From Hyphomicrobiales bacterium (GTDB lineage: Bacteria; Pseudomonadota; Alphaproteobacteria; Rhizobiales; Rhizobiaceae): a stretch of DNA of 59,983 bases. The stretch covers positions 1 through 59,983 of the forward strand of contig UCII01000001.1 in NCBI GenBank assembly GCA_900472485.1. Reading direction: 5' to 3'. Position numbers and translations under genes: made by a program. The first letter of the stretch is position 1. Each line of letters begins with the position of its first letter. Positions 18,890 through 26,853 of the stretch are shown one piece after another. Under the pieces are notes generated by a model. It made no database searches and had not been told where the DNA came from. It was given only the letters and a program-made list of their open reading frames with translations.

Positions 18890-20032
18890 ATGGCGAGCTC
18901 AGACACATTCACCACCGGAACCTTTGTCGGCCGCATCTGGCGAGCGGATGTCGAAGGTCCTGCCCTCGTCACGGTTCGCGATGGCACGCTATACGACATC
19001 ACCTCGAAGGACGCGCCGACCATGCGCGACCTGCTGGAGAAGGACGATCCGGTCGCTTTCGTCCGCGCGCAGAAAGGCCAGGCCGTCGCAAAGCTCGACG
19101 ATTTGTTGGTTGCCAAGGCTGATGCTGCATCCATCCATCTTCTCGCACCCATCGATCTGCAGGCGATCAAAGCCTGCGGCGTGACCTTTGCCCGCTCGAT
19201 GCTGGAGCGCGTCATCGAGGAGCGCGCAGCCGGCAATCCGGATCTTGCCGAAGCGATCCGCGGCAAGGTGACGGCGCTGATCGGCGACAGCCTGCGCAAC
19301 TTGAAGGCCGGTTCACCGGAAGCGGCCAAGGTCAAGGCAGCGCTGATCGAGGAAGGTGTCTGGTCGCAATATCTTGAAGTCGGCATTGGGCCGGATGCGG
19401 AAGTCTTTTCCAAATCGCAGGTCATGTCCTCCGTCGGGCAAGGTGCGGATGTCGGTCTGCATCCGATCTCCAAGTGGAATAATCCCGAGCCGGAAATCGT
19501 GCTTGCCGTCGATAGTCAGGGCCGTGTGAAGGGCGCCACCCTCGGCAATGACGTCAACCTGCGCGATGTCGAAGGCCGGTCCGCCTTGCTGCTCGGCAAG
19601 GCCAAGGACAACAACGCTTCCTGCTCGATCGGGCCTTTCATCCGTCTGTTCGACGACACATACACTCTCGACGACGTGCGTAACGCCGATCTCGACCTCA
19701 AGGTCGAAGGTGAGGACGGTTATGTGCTGCACGGCCGCTCGTCGATGAAGGAAATCAGCCGCGATCCGCTCGATCTCGTCTCTCAGACCATCGGTCGTCA
19801 TCATCAGTATCCCGATGGCTTCGTGCTGTTCATGGGAACGCTTTTCGCCCCTATCGAGGATCGAGACACGCCCGGGCAAGGCTTTACCCACAAGGTCGGC
19901 GACATCGTCACCATCTCCAACGACAAGCTCGGAGCGCTGCGCAACCGCGTGCTGCTGTCGACCGAATGCGCGCCATGGCAATTTGGAGCCTCGCATCTGA
20001 TGCGCAATCTTGCCCGGCGTGGATTGATCTGA
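18890..20032 (+). CDS. Fumarylacetoacetate hydrolase family protein
   Basis: Metal-dependent enzyme of the FAH superfamily, 380 residues. The C-terminal catalytic domain starts near residue 150. The metal ligands are visible in NNPEPEIVLAV (two acidic residues) and GNDVNLRDVEG, and KDNNASCSIGPFI follows. Length and N-terminal half resemble the 2-keto-3-deoxy-sugar-acid dehydratase/hydrolase members common in rhizobial sugar loci rather than true fumarylacetoacetase; the exact substrate is unknown. The ATG at 18890 has GGAGGAG upstream. It follows a terminator, so it is probably transcribed separately from the alpha-galactoside genes. Confidence 0.85.
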   Translation: MASSDTFTTGTFVGRIWRADVEGPALVTVRDGTLYDITSKDAPTMRDLLEKDDPVAFVRAQKGQAVAKLDDLLVAKADAASIHLLAPIDLQAIKACGVTFARSMLERVIEERAAGNPDLAEAIRGKVTALIGDSLRNLKAGSPEAAKVKAALIEEGVWSQYLEVGIGPDAEVFSKSQVMSSVGQGADVGLHPISKWNNPEPEIVLAVDSQGRVKGATLGNDVNLRDVEGRSALLLGKAKDNNASCSIGPFIRLFDDTYTLDDVRNADLDLKVEGEDGYVLHGRSSMKEISRDPLDLVSQTIGRHHQYPDGFVLFMGTLFAPIEDRDTPGQGFTHKVGDIVTISNDKLGALRNRVLLSTECAPWQFGASHLMRNLARRGLI

Positions 20033-20331
20033 GCCCCGGAGGAAATCGGAATCTCGAGCGGTTCAGCTCATCAGGTCAATCCTGACGGGTTTCCCGAATT
20101 TGCATGATGTTCCGCATTTGACGTCATGCGTGGTTCTGCGGTTGCGCTGCTATGAGTTGCGCGCTCGATGGTCTTGCGCGGCAGGAGAGGATCGTACGCT
20201 CCTGAGAACCGTTAAAGCGGACCTTTTGGATGCGATCATCACCCATGAGCTCCTCAATGAAAGCTCGTTGAAAGCTTGACTTGTTAGTTTGCGGAGCCCC
20301 GGGGGAACGGCAAACTTATCAGGAGGATAGG
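20033..20331 (+). promoter_or_regulatory. Gap upstream of the beta-propeller gene, with 5' hairpin
   Basis: About 300 bases with no convincing gene. Just before the ribosome site (AGGAGG at 20321) GTTTGC (20287-20292) pairs with GCAAAC (20310-20315), enclosing CCCCGGGG. This is a possible leader hairpin in the mRNA of the next gene. No clear -35/-10 pair was found. Confidence 0.3.
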
Positions 20332-21408
20332 ATGATAAGGTCGAGATTGGCAATTTCTACAACTGCGCTCGCACTGATTATGATGACACCGGCATTCGCG
20401 TTCGATGGTTGGCACCAGCAACATGCCACCACGATCGAAGGCAAAGGCTCAGGCTATGACTATGTTTCAGTCGATTCCGCTACACATCGGGTTTTCCTGG
20501 GCCACCGTAAGGAAGGTTTGCAGGTCTTCGATCCCACTGCCGACAAGGTCATCAAGGTGATCGATAAGACAGCGATCGATAGTTCAGATGGCGCCGTGCT
20601 CATCCCCGAATTCGATCTCGGCATTTCCAATAATGAGGATGGCACGATCACGCCGTTCAAGCTTTCGACGCTGGAGGCCCAGGCTCCGATCAAGGTCGGC
20701 GAGGATCTCGACACCAGTCATTATGATGCCGTCAGCAAACATCTGGTGCTCAATATGGGTGCCGGGCAGGACGGCACCGAGCTGATTATGCTGGATGTCC
20801 CTTCGCTGAAGGAAGTCGGCCGCCTCAAGGTGCCAAGCAAAAAGGTCGAAGGTGCCGATAGCGACGGCAAATCCGCCTTTTTCCTCGCCGCACAAGATCT
20901 CGATAAAGTGTACAAGATCGACACTAAGGCCGGAAAGATCGTCGCGACCTACGACACGGCCCCGGCTTGCGGTCGTCCAACCGCCGTGACGGTCAATACC
21001 GCTGACGAACGGGTCTACATCAGTTGCCGCGGGCACGATACCATCAAGCCCTCTTTCACCGTACTTGATGGGGATAGCGGCAAGGTCGTTTACAGCGCTG
21101 AGATCGGGGGAGGAACCGACAGTATCGTCTACGATGGTGACCTAAAGCGTATCTTCACTGCAAACGGCGTGAGCGCCAATCTCAACGTCTTCGAGGTCGA
21201 TGGCCCCGACAGTTACAAGCCGCTGGAAACACTCGGTACCCGCGCCGGCGTTCGCACAATGGCGATCGATCGCCAAACCAAGGCGATCTATGCCATCACG
21301 GCCGAGGGCAGCGCCGACGCCTCCAAGAAGATCCTGACGACAGTCTCTCCCTTCTATGCCAATACGTTCTTCCCCAATACGTTCACCGTACTGACTTACG
21401 GAAAATAG
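20332..21408 (+). CDS. Secreted YncE-like beta-propeller protein
   Basis: Predicted periplasmic protein, 358 residues. Residues 1-22 form a Sec signal (LAISTTALALIMMTPAFA). The mature part shows repeated propeller blades of the YncE/lactonase-like type: a short motif such as VFLGHRKEGLQVFDP, TITPFKLST, KVYKIDTKAGKIVATYD, RVYISCRGHD and RIFTANGVSANLNVFEV. Such proteins often bind partners or ligands; no catalytic motif is evident. The ATG has AGGAGG five bases upstream. It stands alone between FAH and the convergent CYTH gene, with a 15-bp hairpin behind it. Function unknown. Confidence 0.85.
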   Translation: MIRSRLAISTTALALIMMTPAFAFDGWHQQHATTIEGKGSGYDYVSVDSATHRVFLGHRKEGLQVFDPTADKVIKVIDKTAIDSSDGAVLIPEFDLGISNNEDGTITPFKLSTLEAQAPIKVGEDLDTSHYDAVSKHLVLNMGAGQDGTELIMLDVPSLKEVGRLKVPSKKVEGADSDGKSAFFLAAQDLDKVYKIDTKAGKIVATYDTAPACGRPTAVTVNTADERVYISCRGHDTIKPSFTVLDGDSGKVVYSAEIGGGTDSIVYDGDLKRIFTANGVSANLNVFEVDGPDSYKPLETLGTRAGVRTMAIDRQTKAIYAITAEGSADASKKILTTVSPFYANTFFPNTFTVLTYGK

Positions 21409-21419
21409 CGAAAAGCATG

Positions 21420-21464
21420 ATCACGACGTCGGCCTTGCTATTCAGCCGGGGCCGACGTCGTGAT
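21420..21464 (+). terminator. Long hairpin between convergent genes
   Basis: A perfect 15-bp stem (21420-21434 with 21450-21464) and a 15-base loop start 11 bases after the propeller gene stop. There is no T-tract, so it may act as an mRNA 3' protector. Nothing else is recognisable between here and 21633. Confidence 0.6.
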
Positions 21465-21633
21465 GCCAAAGTCAGGCAAATCAGTATCAACCTTGCCGTC
21501 AGAGCCGACGAAGGCGGCAGAGAAAACCTCCTTCGCGAAAAAAGACGACGCACCGCAACACTCCCTCCGATTGGCTTGATCGGATCGCGCTGCCTGTCTT
21601 GAGCTTCTTCATTGCCGGCAAGATCGTTAACGA

Positions 21634-22158
21634 CTAAGCGCAAGACCCGAGCGAGGCCAGTCTCTCCGAGAGTTGCGCAGCATCGATAGAAGCAAGATTG
21701 CCGCCGGTGAAAAACGGATCGTCTGAAACGTCGCGTCCAATCCAGTGAGGCAATGTATGCGCTTCGAGCAAGGCGACAGACTCCGCCTCGATCTCGCATA
21801 GAACCAAGCCGGCAAGCTGGCCTTCGAAAATATCGAGGCAAAGCGCGGACGGGGCAATATTGTACCGCCTCTTCCGAATGCTTTTGCCGTTCAGCGCTGA
21901 AAGAAGATCATATTCCTGCGATGTGAGGTAGATATTGACGATTGCCAGGGGATTGGCGCTCGGGCCGGGGTATTTTTTGCAGAGCTTGTAGTGCTCGTTT
22001 CCATCCTCGCAGGTGATCTTGCGAAGGCGCAGCCTGGTGTCGTCGAGATAAAGATCTTCGATCAGCCGGAATGCCATTCCGGGAAGATCCGGAATGTCGC
22101 TGAGAAGAAATCGGCGTTCATATTCAGGCCGCGCATATTTCGGAATTGGGTTCGCCAT
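21634..22158 (-). CDS. CYTH-domain protein (triphosphate tunnel family)
   Basis: Small cytoplasmic protein, 174 residues, with the CYTH pattern of alternating charged residues: EYERRFLL near residue 12 (the ExExK-type start, with Arg in place of Lys), RLRLRKI near 42, YKLCKK, RKRRY, LDIFEG and CEIEAE, then RDVSDDPFF and GGNLA. These would line the tunnel that binds a triphosphate and metal. CYTH enzymes include inorganic triphosphatases, thiamine triphosphatases and class IV adenylate cyclases; the sequence does not decide between them. It is the last gene of a minus-strand set with the cyclic-nucleotide-binding protein and the inactive ABC protein. Confidence 0.8.
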   Translation of the reverse strand: MANPIPKYARPEYERRFLLSDIPDLPGMAFRLIEDLYLDDTRLRLRKITCEDGNEHYKLCKKYPGPSANPLAIVNIYLTSQEYDLLSALNGKSIRKRRYNIAPSALCLDIFEGQLAGLVLCEIEAESVALLEAHTLPHWIGRDVSDDPFFTGGNLASIDAAQLSERLASLGSCA

Positions 22159-22210
22159 ATTGAAATGGGACGCCCGCCTCTCAAAAGTCTGGGCACTTGT
22201 CCCCTCAATC

Positions 22211-22687
22211 TCAGTGGGTGGACATCGACTGCGGCTGGTTGAGGCGGCTACGGACGGCGGTCAGTTCCGAGGTCGTGTGGTTGAGGCGATCTGCCAGCAC
22301 GCGCATGATCTCGACGGCCATCTCCGGAAAATCGCTGAGCAGCTTCAGGAAATGCTCCTTGCTGATCTTCAAGGCCTCCAGCCTCGAAGTCGCTTTTACC
22401 GTGGCTGTACGAGAGACATCGCAGAGGATGGCGATCTCGCCAACGATGGAATTGAGGTCGACTTCAGCAACCTTGATCTCGCCGGCTGGGCTATCGACGA
22501 GAATATCAGCGGTTCCTGAAAGAACAACATAGGCTGCATCACCTTGATCGCCCTGATGAAACAGGGTTTGGCCAGCATTGTAGCTGACCCGATCGGATGT
22601 AAACGCCAAAAGTTTCAATTTTGCAGGTGCAATGCGCGAAAAAATCGGCACCCGCTTCAGCATTTCAACTTCGTCCTTCAGAAGCAT
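22211..22687 (-). CDS. Stand-alone cyclic-nucleotide-binding domain protein
   Basis: 158-residue protein made of a single Crp-type cNMP-binding domain with no DNA-binding helix-turn-helix or channel. The beta-barrel includes LFHQGDQGDAAYVVLSG (residues ~42-58). The phosphate-binding cassette is GEIAIL (83-88) with the key Arg and Thr at 93-94 (SRTATV), so nucleotide binding looks intact. A C-terminal helix (RVLADRLNHTTSEL) could dimerise or contact a partner. I chose the ATG at 22687; a TTG three codons earlier is possible. It lies 53 bases after the inactive ABC gene and may sense the product of the cyclases in this region. That link is inference. Confidence 0.85.
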   Translation of the reverse strand: MLLKDEVEMLKRVPIFSRIAPAKLKLLAFTSDRVSYNAGQTLFHQGDQGDAAYVVLSGTADILVDSPAGEIKVAEVDLNSIVGEIAILCDVSRTATVKATSRLEALKISKEHFLKLLSDFPEMAVEIMRVLADRLNHTTSELTAVRSRLNQPQSMSTH

Positions 22688-22740
22688 GAGCTTCAATACC
22701 CCCAGTGTTCGGCCCCAGACGCCACTGTCGAGATAGGATA

Positions 22741-25455
22741 TTACGATAACAGTTCTTTGAACATACCGTTTTTCTCTAAAAGATCGGTGGTAGAGCCGTT
22801 TTCGACGAGGCTGCCGTGATCGAAAACCATGACACGGTCGAACAATTCGGCAAAACTGGGGTTGGAGAGAACCCAGATGATCGCCGGTGCATAATCCCCG
22901 CTATGGAGTTCGCCCAGAATGGCTCTTGCGATCTGATCCTGGACGCGATGGTCGAGCGCCGGCAGCGGCCGATTGCAGATGATGTAATCGGCACGCTTCA
23001 GAAGGGCGCGACCAAGATTGAGTTTCTGGCGTTGCACATTGGTCAGGCGTTTGCCGCCCGAGCCGACGTCGAAATCCAGCCCGATCGACAGAACTGCATC
23101 ATGCATGCCGAGACGCCCGAACACATCATACATGATCTGGTGGATGCGTTCCGGTGCATTCGCCTGCTGATGCGCGATGCGGCCGAACAGCACGTTGTCC
23201 ATCAAGGTGGCGGACGCGGTGAAACGCTCCGGATCATAGCGCTCGATGACCTTGGCAAGATCAGCCGGGATATTCTCGTAGAATTTCGCGCGGGCCTGCA
23301 CGATCTTTTCCATGAGCACCTGCGTCAGAAGACCGAAGCGGTGACGCGGTTCGATATAGGAGAAGCTCAGCCGGATGATGGCCGCACGCTCATCGTCGGT
23401 AGCCGCCTCATAGCCCTTGCCGTTCAGCTTCTGCAGCAGCGCCTCATAGGTCGGGATATCTTCCGCCGTCATGAAGGTCAGCTGCTGGAAGAACGGGTGG
23501 TCCGGCGGCAGGTCCGTGAAGAGTTCGACCGCGTTTTCGGCGATCTCCAGGCCCATATCGTATAAATCAGATACCAGACCCGTCTCGGCGAATATCTGCC
23601 GGAAGTAGGGATGAGCCGCCAGCTTGCGATTGGTCATCTGCGGCCGCTTCAGCGTACCGAAAAGCAGATTTTCACCAACCGTCGCTTGCGGATTGTAGGC
23701 ATCGAACTCGAAGGGAACTACGAGATCCTCGAGCTTTTCCTCCTCAAGCCGCGAGCGCAATGCCTGCCGCAGTTCGACAATGCGCGACGTCAGATCCTGG
23801 TGTGCAGTGGCATCGACATTCGAGCGCAGGGCCATGTCGAAAATATCCTGCGACATGGCAACGGCATCGAGAACCGGCCGGATTGCGGAATAGATATCAT
23901 CCGGCCCCGTTGCGCCGGCAGCGGCGTAATCCACCCAGTCGCTATTGAGATCGAATTCGGGATTGGCCGCCCGCCGTGCCTCGGCCATGCTCCATTTGAC
24001 CTTTACTGCCTCATCCTCGCTGTAGACGGGGGCAACGAGCGGCGCATGCTTGAGGCCATAAAGGAGATTGCTGCGCAAGGTGCCGTGAAAGAAGAACGTT
24101 TCGGAGGAGGCGTAAGCGATGCGTCGGCCGATGAGTGATTCCGGCAGTTCCAGAATATCGTGGCCGTCGATCGAGATACGGCCGCTATCCGGCCAGGTCA
24201 GGCGCCCGAACGCCTCTGCGAGATATTCGCCGCCTGCACCGCTGTCGCCGACGATCGCCACCCGTTCACCTGGATGAATTTCAACCGAAACATGGTCCAG
24301 CACGCGCGCGCCGCTGTCGTCGACGATCGTCAGATTGGTCGCAACGAGAGAATGGGTGATGCGAGCGGCCGGCGCCGGCGAAACCGCCTGGATTTTCGGA
24401 TCGATCAGGTGATCGACGCTGAACTGCTCGACCACCTGATTGTATTTTACCTGAACGTCCTGACGCGACTGATCCCAGTCGATCAGCTCCTTCAACGGGC
24501 CGGGCAGATCCTTATAGGCGTTGATGACGGCGACGAGCTGACCGATGTCCAGGCGGCCCTGCAGCGCCAGGAAGCCGCCGATCAGGTAGAACAGGAAGGG
24601 CGTCACCTGCGCAAGGAAGTTATTGATGAATTTCACCATGAACTTCCATTGGTAGAGATCGTAGCGGATCGAGAAGATCAATCCGAGCCGGTGGGCAATG
24701 TCGGCGCGTTCCAGGTTCGTGGTATCGTTGGCATGGATGGTGCCGATGCCATCGACGATCTCGCCGACGCGGCCGGAAAGTTCGCGCGCCGTCAGCTGCC
24801 GCTGGCGCCCGAGTTCCAGGAGCCGCTTGCGCATGCGGGGAATGACGATCGCCTGCACGGCGACGATGGCGGCGGCAATCATGCCGAGCCAGAAATTCTG
24901 CATGATGATGAAGACGAGCGCCGTTACCGCCTGGCCGCCGAGAAGGGCGGGCTGCACGAAGGCATCGCCCGTGAAGCCGCCCATCGGCTCCACCTCGTCC
25001 TTGATCATGGTGGCGATTTCAGCGGGCTTGACCCGCTTGAAATGCGCCGGCGGAAACCGCAAGACCCGGTCGATCAGCTCGAAGCGGATGCGGCGAAGCA
25101 TGCGCTCGCCGAGCCGTCCCTTGTAGGTGTTGATATAGAGTTTGAAGAGGCCGTTGAGCACGACGAGCGCCAGAAACACCATGCTCAGCGCAACGAGCAT
25201 CGACATGCGCGTCAGCTGCACGCCTTGAAAAATCTCGACATGGCCGATGAGTGGCACATTGAAGGCGATGTGCATGAAGGTCTGCGTATCGCCAGGATGT
25301 TCGAAACCCTTGCCCTGGATGGGCCCGTTGACGATCTGCTTCGGTAGGTCGAAGGAGAGGAAGTACGGGATCATCGAGGCCGCGACGACGAGCAGTATCC
25401 AGATCTGCTCCAGCCGGGTATTCGACCAAATGTAGCGCGCTAGGCTTTTTTCCAT
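22741..25455 (-). CDS. ABC-exporter-like protein with degenerate ATPase and large insertion
   Basis: Inner-membrane protein of 904 residues (ABC exporters are usually about 600). Residues 1-330 form a six-helix exporter domain (helices near 18-35, 83-104, 172-205, 276-300). The nucleotide-binding half starts near 370 but its motifs are altered. Walker A is GDSGAGGEY (403-411), with Lys replaced by Gly. The Q-loop Gln is Ser451. The signature is LTNVQ (804-808), Walker B ends CNRP (827-830, Asp to Asn, Glu to Arg), and the H-loop His is Asn865. About 260 extra residues separate the Q-loop from the signature and contain two more copies of the HGTLRSNLLYG-type motif. ATP hydrolysis is unlikely; it may be a scaffold or regulated channel. 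The frame is intact. The ATG lacks a ribosome site and lies just after a small in-frame open reading frame. Confidence 0.92.
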   Translation of the reverse strand: MEKSLARYIWSNTRLEQIWILLVVAASMIPYFLSFDLPKQIVNGPIQGKGFEHPGDTQTFMHIAFNVPLIGHVEIFQGVQLTRMSMLVALSMVFLALVVLNGLFKLYINTYKGRLGERMLRRIRFELIDRVLRFPPAHFKRVKPAEIATMIKDEVEPMGGFTGDAFVQPALLGGQAVTALVFIIMQNFWLGMIAAAIVAVQAIVIPRMRKRLLELGRQRQLTARELSGRVGEIVDGIGTIHANDTTNLERADIAHRLGLIFSIRYDLYQWKFMVKFINNFLAQVTPFLFYLIGGFLALQGRLDIGQLVAVINAYKDLPGPLKELIDWDQSRQDVQVKYNQVVEQFSVDHLIDPKIQAVSPAPAARITHSLVATNLTIVDDSGARVLDHVSVEIHPGERVAIVGDSGAGGEYLAEAFGRLTWPDSGRISIDGHDILELPESLIGRRIAYASSETFFFHGTLRSNLLYGLKHAPLVAPVYSEDEAVKVKWSMAEARRAANPEFDLNSDWVDYAAAGATGPDDIYSAIRPVLDAVAMSQDIFDMALRSNVDATAHQDLTSRIVELRQALRSRLEEEKLEDLVVPFEFDAYNPQATVGENLLFGTLKRPQMTNRKLAAHPYFRQIFAETGLVSDLYDMGLEIAENAVELFTDLPPDHPFFQQLTFMTAEDIPTYEALLQKLNGKGYEAATDDERAAIIRLSFSYIEPRHRFGLLTQVLMEKIVQARAKFYENIPADLAKVIERYDPERFTASATLMDNVLFGRIAHQQANAPERIHQIMYDVFGRLGMHDAVLSIGLDFDVGSGGKRLTNVQRQKLNLGRALLKRADYIICNRPLPALDHRVQDQIARAILGELHSGDYAPAIIWVLSNPSFAELFDRVMVFDHGSLVENGSTTDLLEKNGMFKELLS

Positions 25456-25458
25456 TGC

Positions 25459-25608
25459 TTACTGCAGGCTTTCAAATTCAACGCCCAGCGCCAGCGCGAT
25501 GCCGGCACCGATGTTGCAGAGATGCGGGAAGGTTTCGTTACTGATACGTGGCCCCATATGTGAAAAGGGACTCCGCCCGGTCTTTCGTCCACGCTCCTCC
25601 CGATTCAT
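25459..25608 (-). CDS. Possible small leader ORF before the ABC-like gene
   Basis: A 49-codon frame (or 32 codons from the ATG at 25557) ends with TAA six bases before the ATG of the ABC-like gene and in the same frame. The last part reads GAGIALALGVEFESLQ. The ABC-like ATG itself has no visible Shine-Dalgarno sequence, so coupled translation from this frame is possible. Neither candidate start has a strong ribosome site. The protein is not recognised. The remaining 84 bases up to 25692 show an AT-rich GATATAAAT that could be a -10 region. Confidence 0.3.
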   Translation of the reverse strand: MNREERGRKTGRSPFSHMGPRISNETFPHLCNIGAGIALALGVEFESLQ

Positions 25609-25692
25609 CGAATTTTCGATTTATATCACAAGATTGCGGGAATCCAGGAGGATAAAACGACAGGATGTCTCCGATATCGGCCGTACACGTCG

Positions 25693-26853
25693 CTACCTGA
25701 TCTCACGCAGAATGGCCGATGTTCTGGCGGCGCCGCCAAGATCGATATCCGGGTTGCCTGGCTTGGGTCGGGACAGCGCTGTCCTCACGGCCTCGACTAA
25801 CATATCCGCCGTCAATCCCGCTTCCGGCAAGGCCAATGCCAGCCCCAATCTCTCCAGCCGCTCGGCTCGGACGGATTGCTCCGTCTCACCGCCGGCGGTG
25901 AAAGGAACCAGAATGGCGCGGCAGCCGGTCACCAGAAGATCACCGACCGTATTATAGCCGGCCTGCGAAATCGAAAGCTCGGCGCCACGCAAAAGGGAGG
26001 GAAAGTCCTTGCGGAAGCGAACGAACTCGACATTGCCAGGTGCGGCGCCAGCGAGATCGGCGTAATCCTGCTCCGGCAGATTCGGCCCGGCGATCAGCAG
26101 CCAGCGGCGATCGGTGGCCACGCGGCTTGCCGCTTCCAACGAGGCGCGGATGAGGTCGCGCCCGACAGCACCGCCGCCGGCCGAAACGACGATGTCGAAG
26201 ATTTCGACCGGTTCCGGCGGCAAAGCGGGTGCGACAAGACCCGTATAGACGATCTTGTCGGCGATCGCCTCGGTCAGGGGAAAGGTCTCTTCCAGTCGGA
26301 CGAAATGCGGATCGCCATGGACGAGCACGCCATCGAAATGATCGCGAAGCAGGCCGACCGTCTCTTCGTCGCGCCCCGGTTTCTTCTGTTGTTGCAGAAT
26401 GTCCCGCACGGAGGTGTAGAGCCTCGGCTTCGGGTCAGATTTGGCAATGGCGTCGAGCAGCGGCAGGAGCTCGAAACGCATCTGCCTGCGGCCGAAGGGA
26501 AAGGCCTCGATGATGACGACATCGGGTGCAGCCTGCCGGAACGCCTCCAGCAGCAGATCCCTCCGGCGGGACAGAAACTCTTCGCCGACCGGGTTGCTTG
26601 ACTGATCGGCGAGGCCGGAAAAGCCGGCGCTGCTCGCAACCACGGCCGGCAATGTCACCGAGGTCACATCAGCGCCGGGAAATCCGTTGACCGGCACGCC
26701 GCCGGTGACCATCGTCACCTGGCAGCCGTCTTTCGCCAACGCGCTGGCAATGCGGCTCGCCCGCGCCAGATGGCCGATGCCAAGGAGATGCTGAACGTAG
26801 AAAAAGACCCGCAAGGGTAGGCTATGCGAGGTTGTCATGCGGATTTCCGCCAT
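25693..26853 (-). CDS. MurG-like glycosyltransferase (predicted, COG4671 type)
   Basis: Predicted GT-B glycosyltransferase, 386 residues. The N-terminal half begins with VFFYVQHLLGIGHLARASRI, the GxGH-like acceptor-site loop of the MurG/GT28 group. The C-terminal half has the nucleotide-sugar motifs VVSAGGGAVGRDL and SISQAGYNTVGDLLV, ending with PFTAGGETEQSVRA. The substrates are unknown. The ATG at 26853 overlaps the upstream gene; an ATG at 26838 making an ATGA overlap with that gene's stop is equally possible. Either way it is coupled to the GT4 gene. Confidence 0.82.
   Translation of the reverse strand: MAEIRMTTSHSLPLRVFFYVQHLLGIGHLARASRIASALAKDGCQVTMVTGGVPVNGFPGADVTSVTLPAVVASSAGFSGLADQSSNPVGEEFLSRRRDLLLEAFRQAAPDVVIIEAFPFGRRQMRFELLPLLDAIAKSDPKPRLYTSVRDILQQQKKPGRDEETVGLLRDHFDGVLVHGDPHFVRLEETFPLTEAIADKIVYTGLVAPALPPEPVEIFDIVVSAGGGAVGRDLIRASLEAASRVATDRRWLLIAGPNLPEQDYADLAGAAPGNVEFVRFRKDFPSLLRGAELSISQAGYNTVGDLLVTGCRAILVPFTAGGETEQSVRAERLERLGLALALPEAGLTADMLVEAVRTALSRPKPGNPDIDLGGAARTSAILREIR

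Noticed and set aside
21634..22158. Calling the CYTH protein a class IV adenylate cyclase
   Set aside because: The CYTH fold covers several triphosphate-using activities and the visible residues do not separate them.
24160..25347. A 395-codon plus-strand frame opposite the ABC-like gene
   Set aside because: Shadow of the minus-strand gene; composition dominated by Asp, Arg, His and Ala without recognisable motifs.
22741..25455. Reading the degenerate ABC gene as a pseudogene
   Set aside because: No stop or frameshift in 904 codons, regular codon use and operon position argue for a functional protein.
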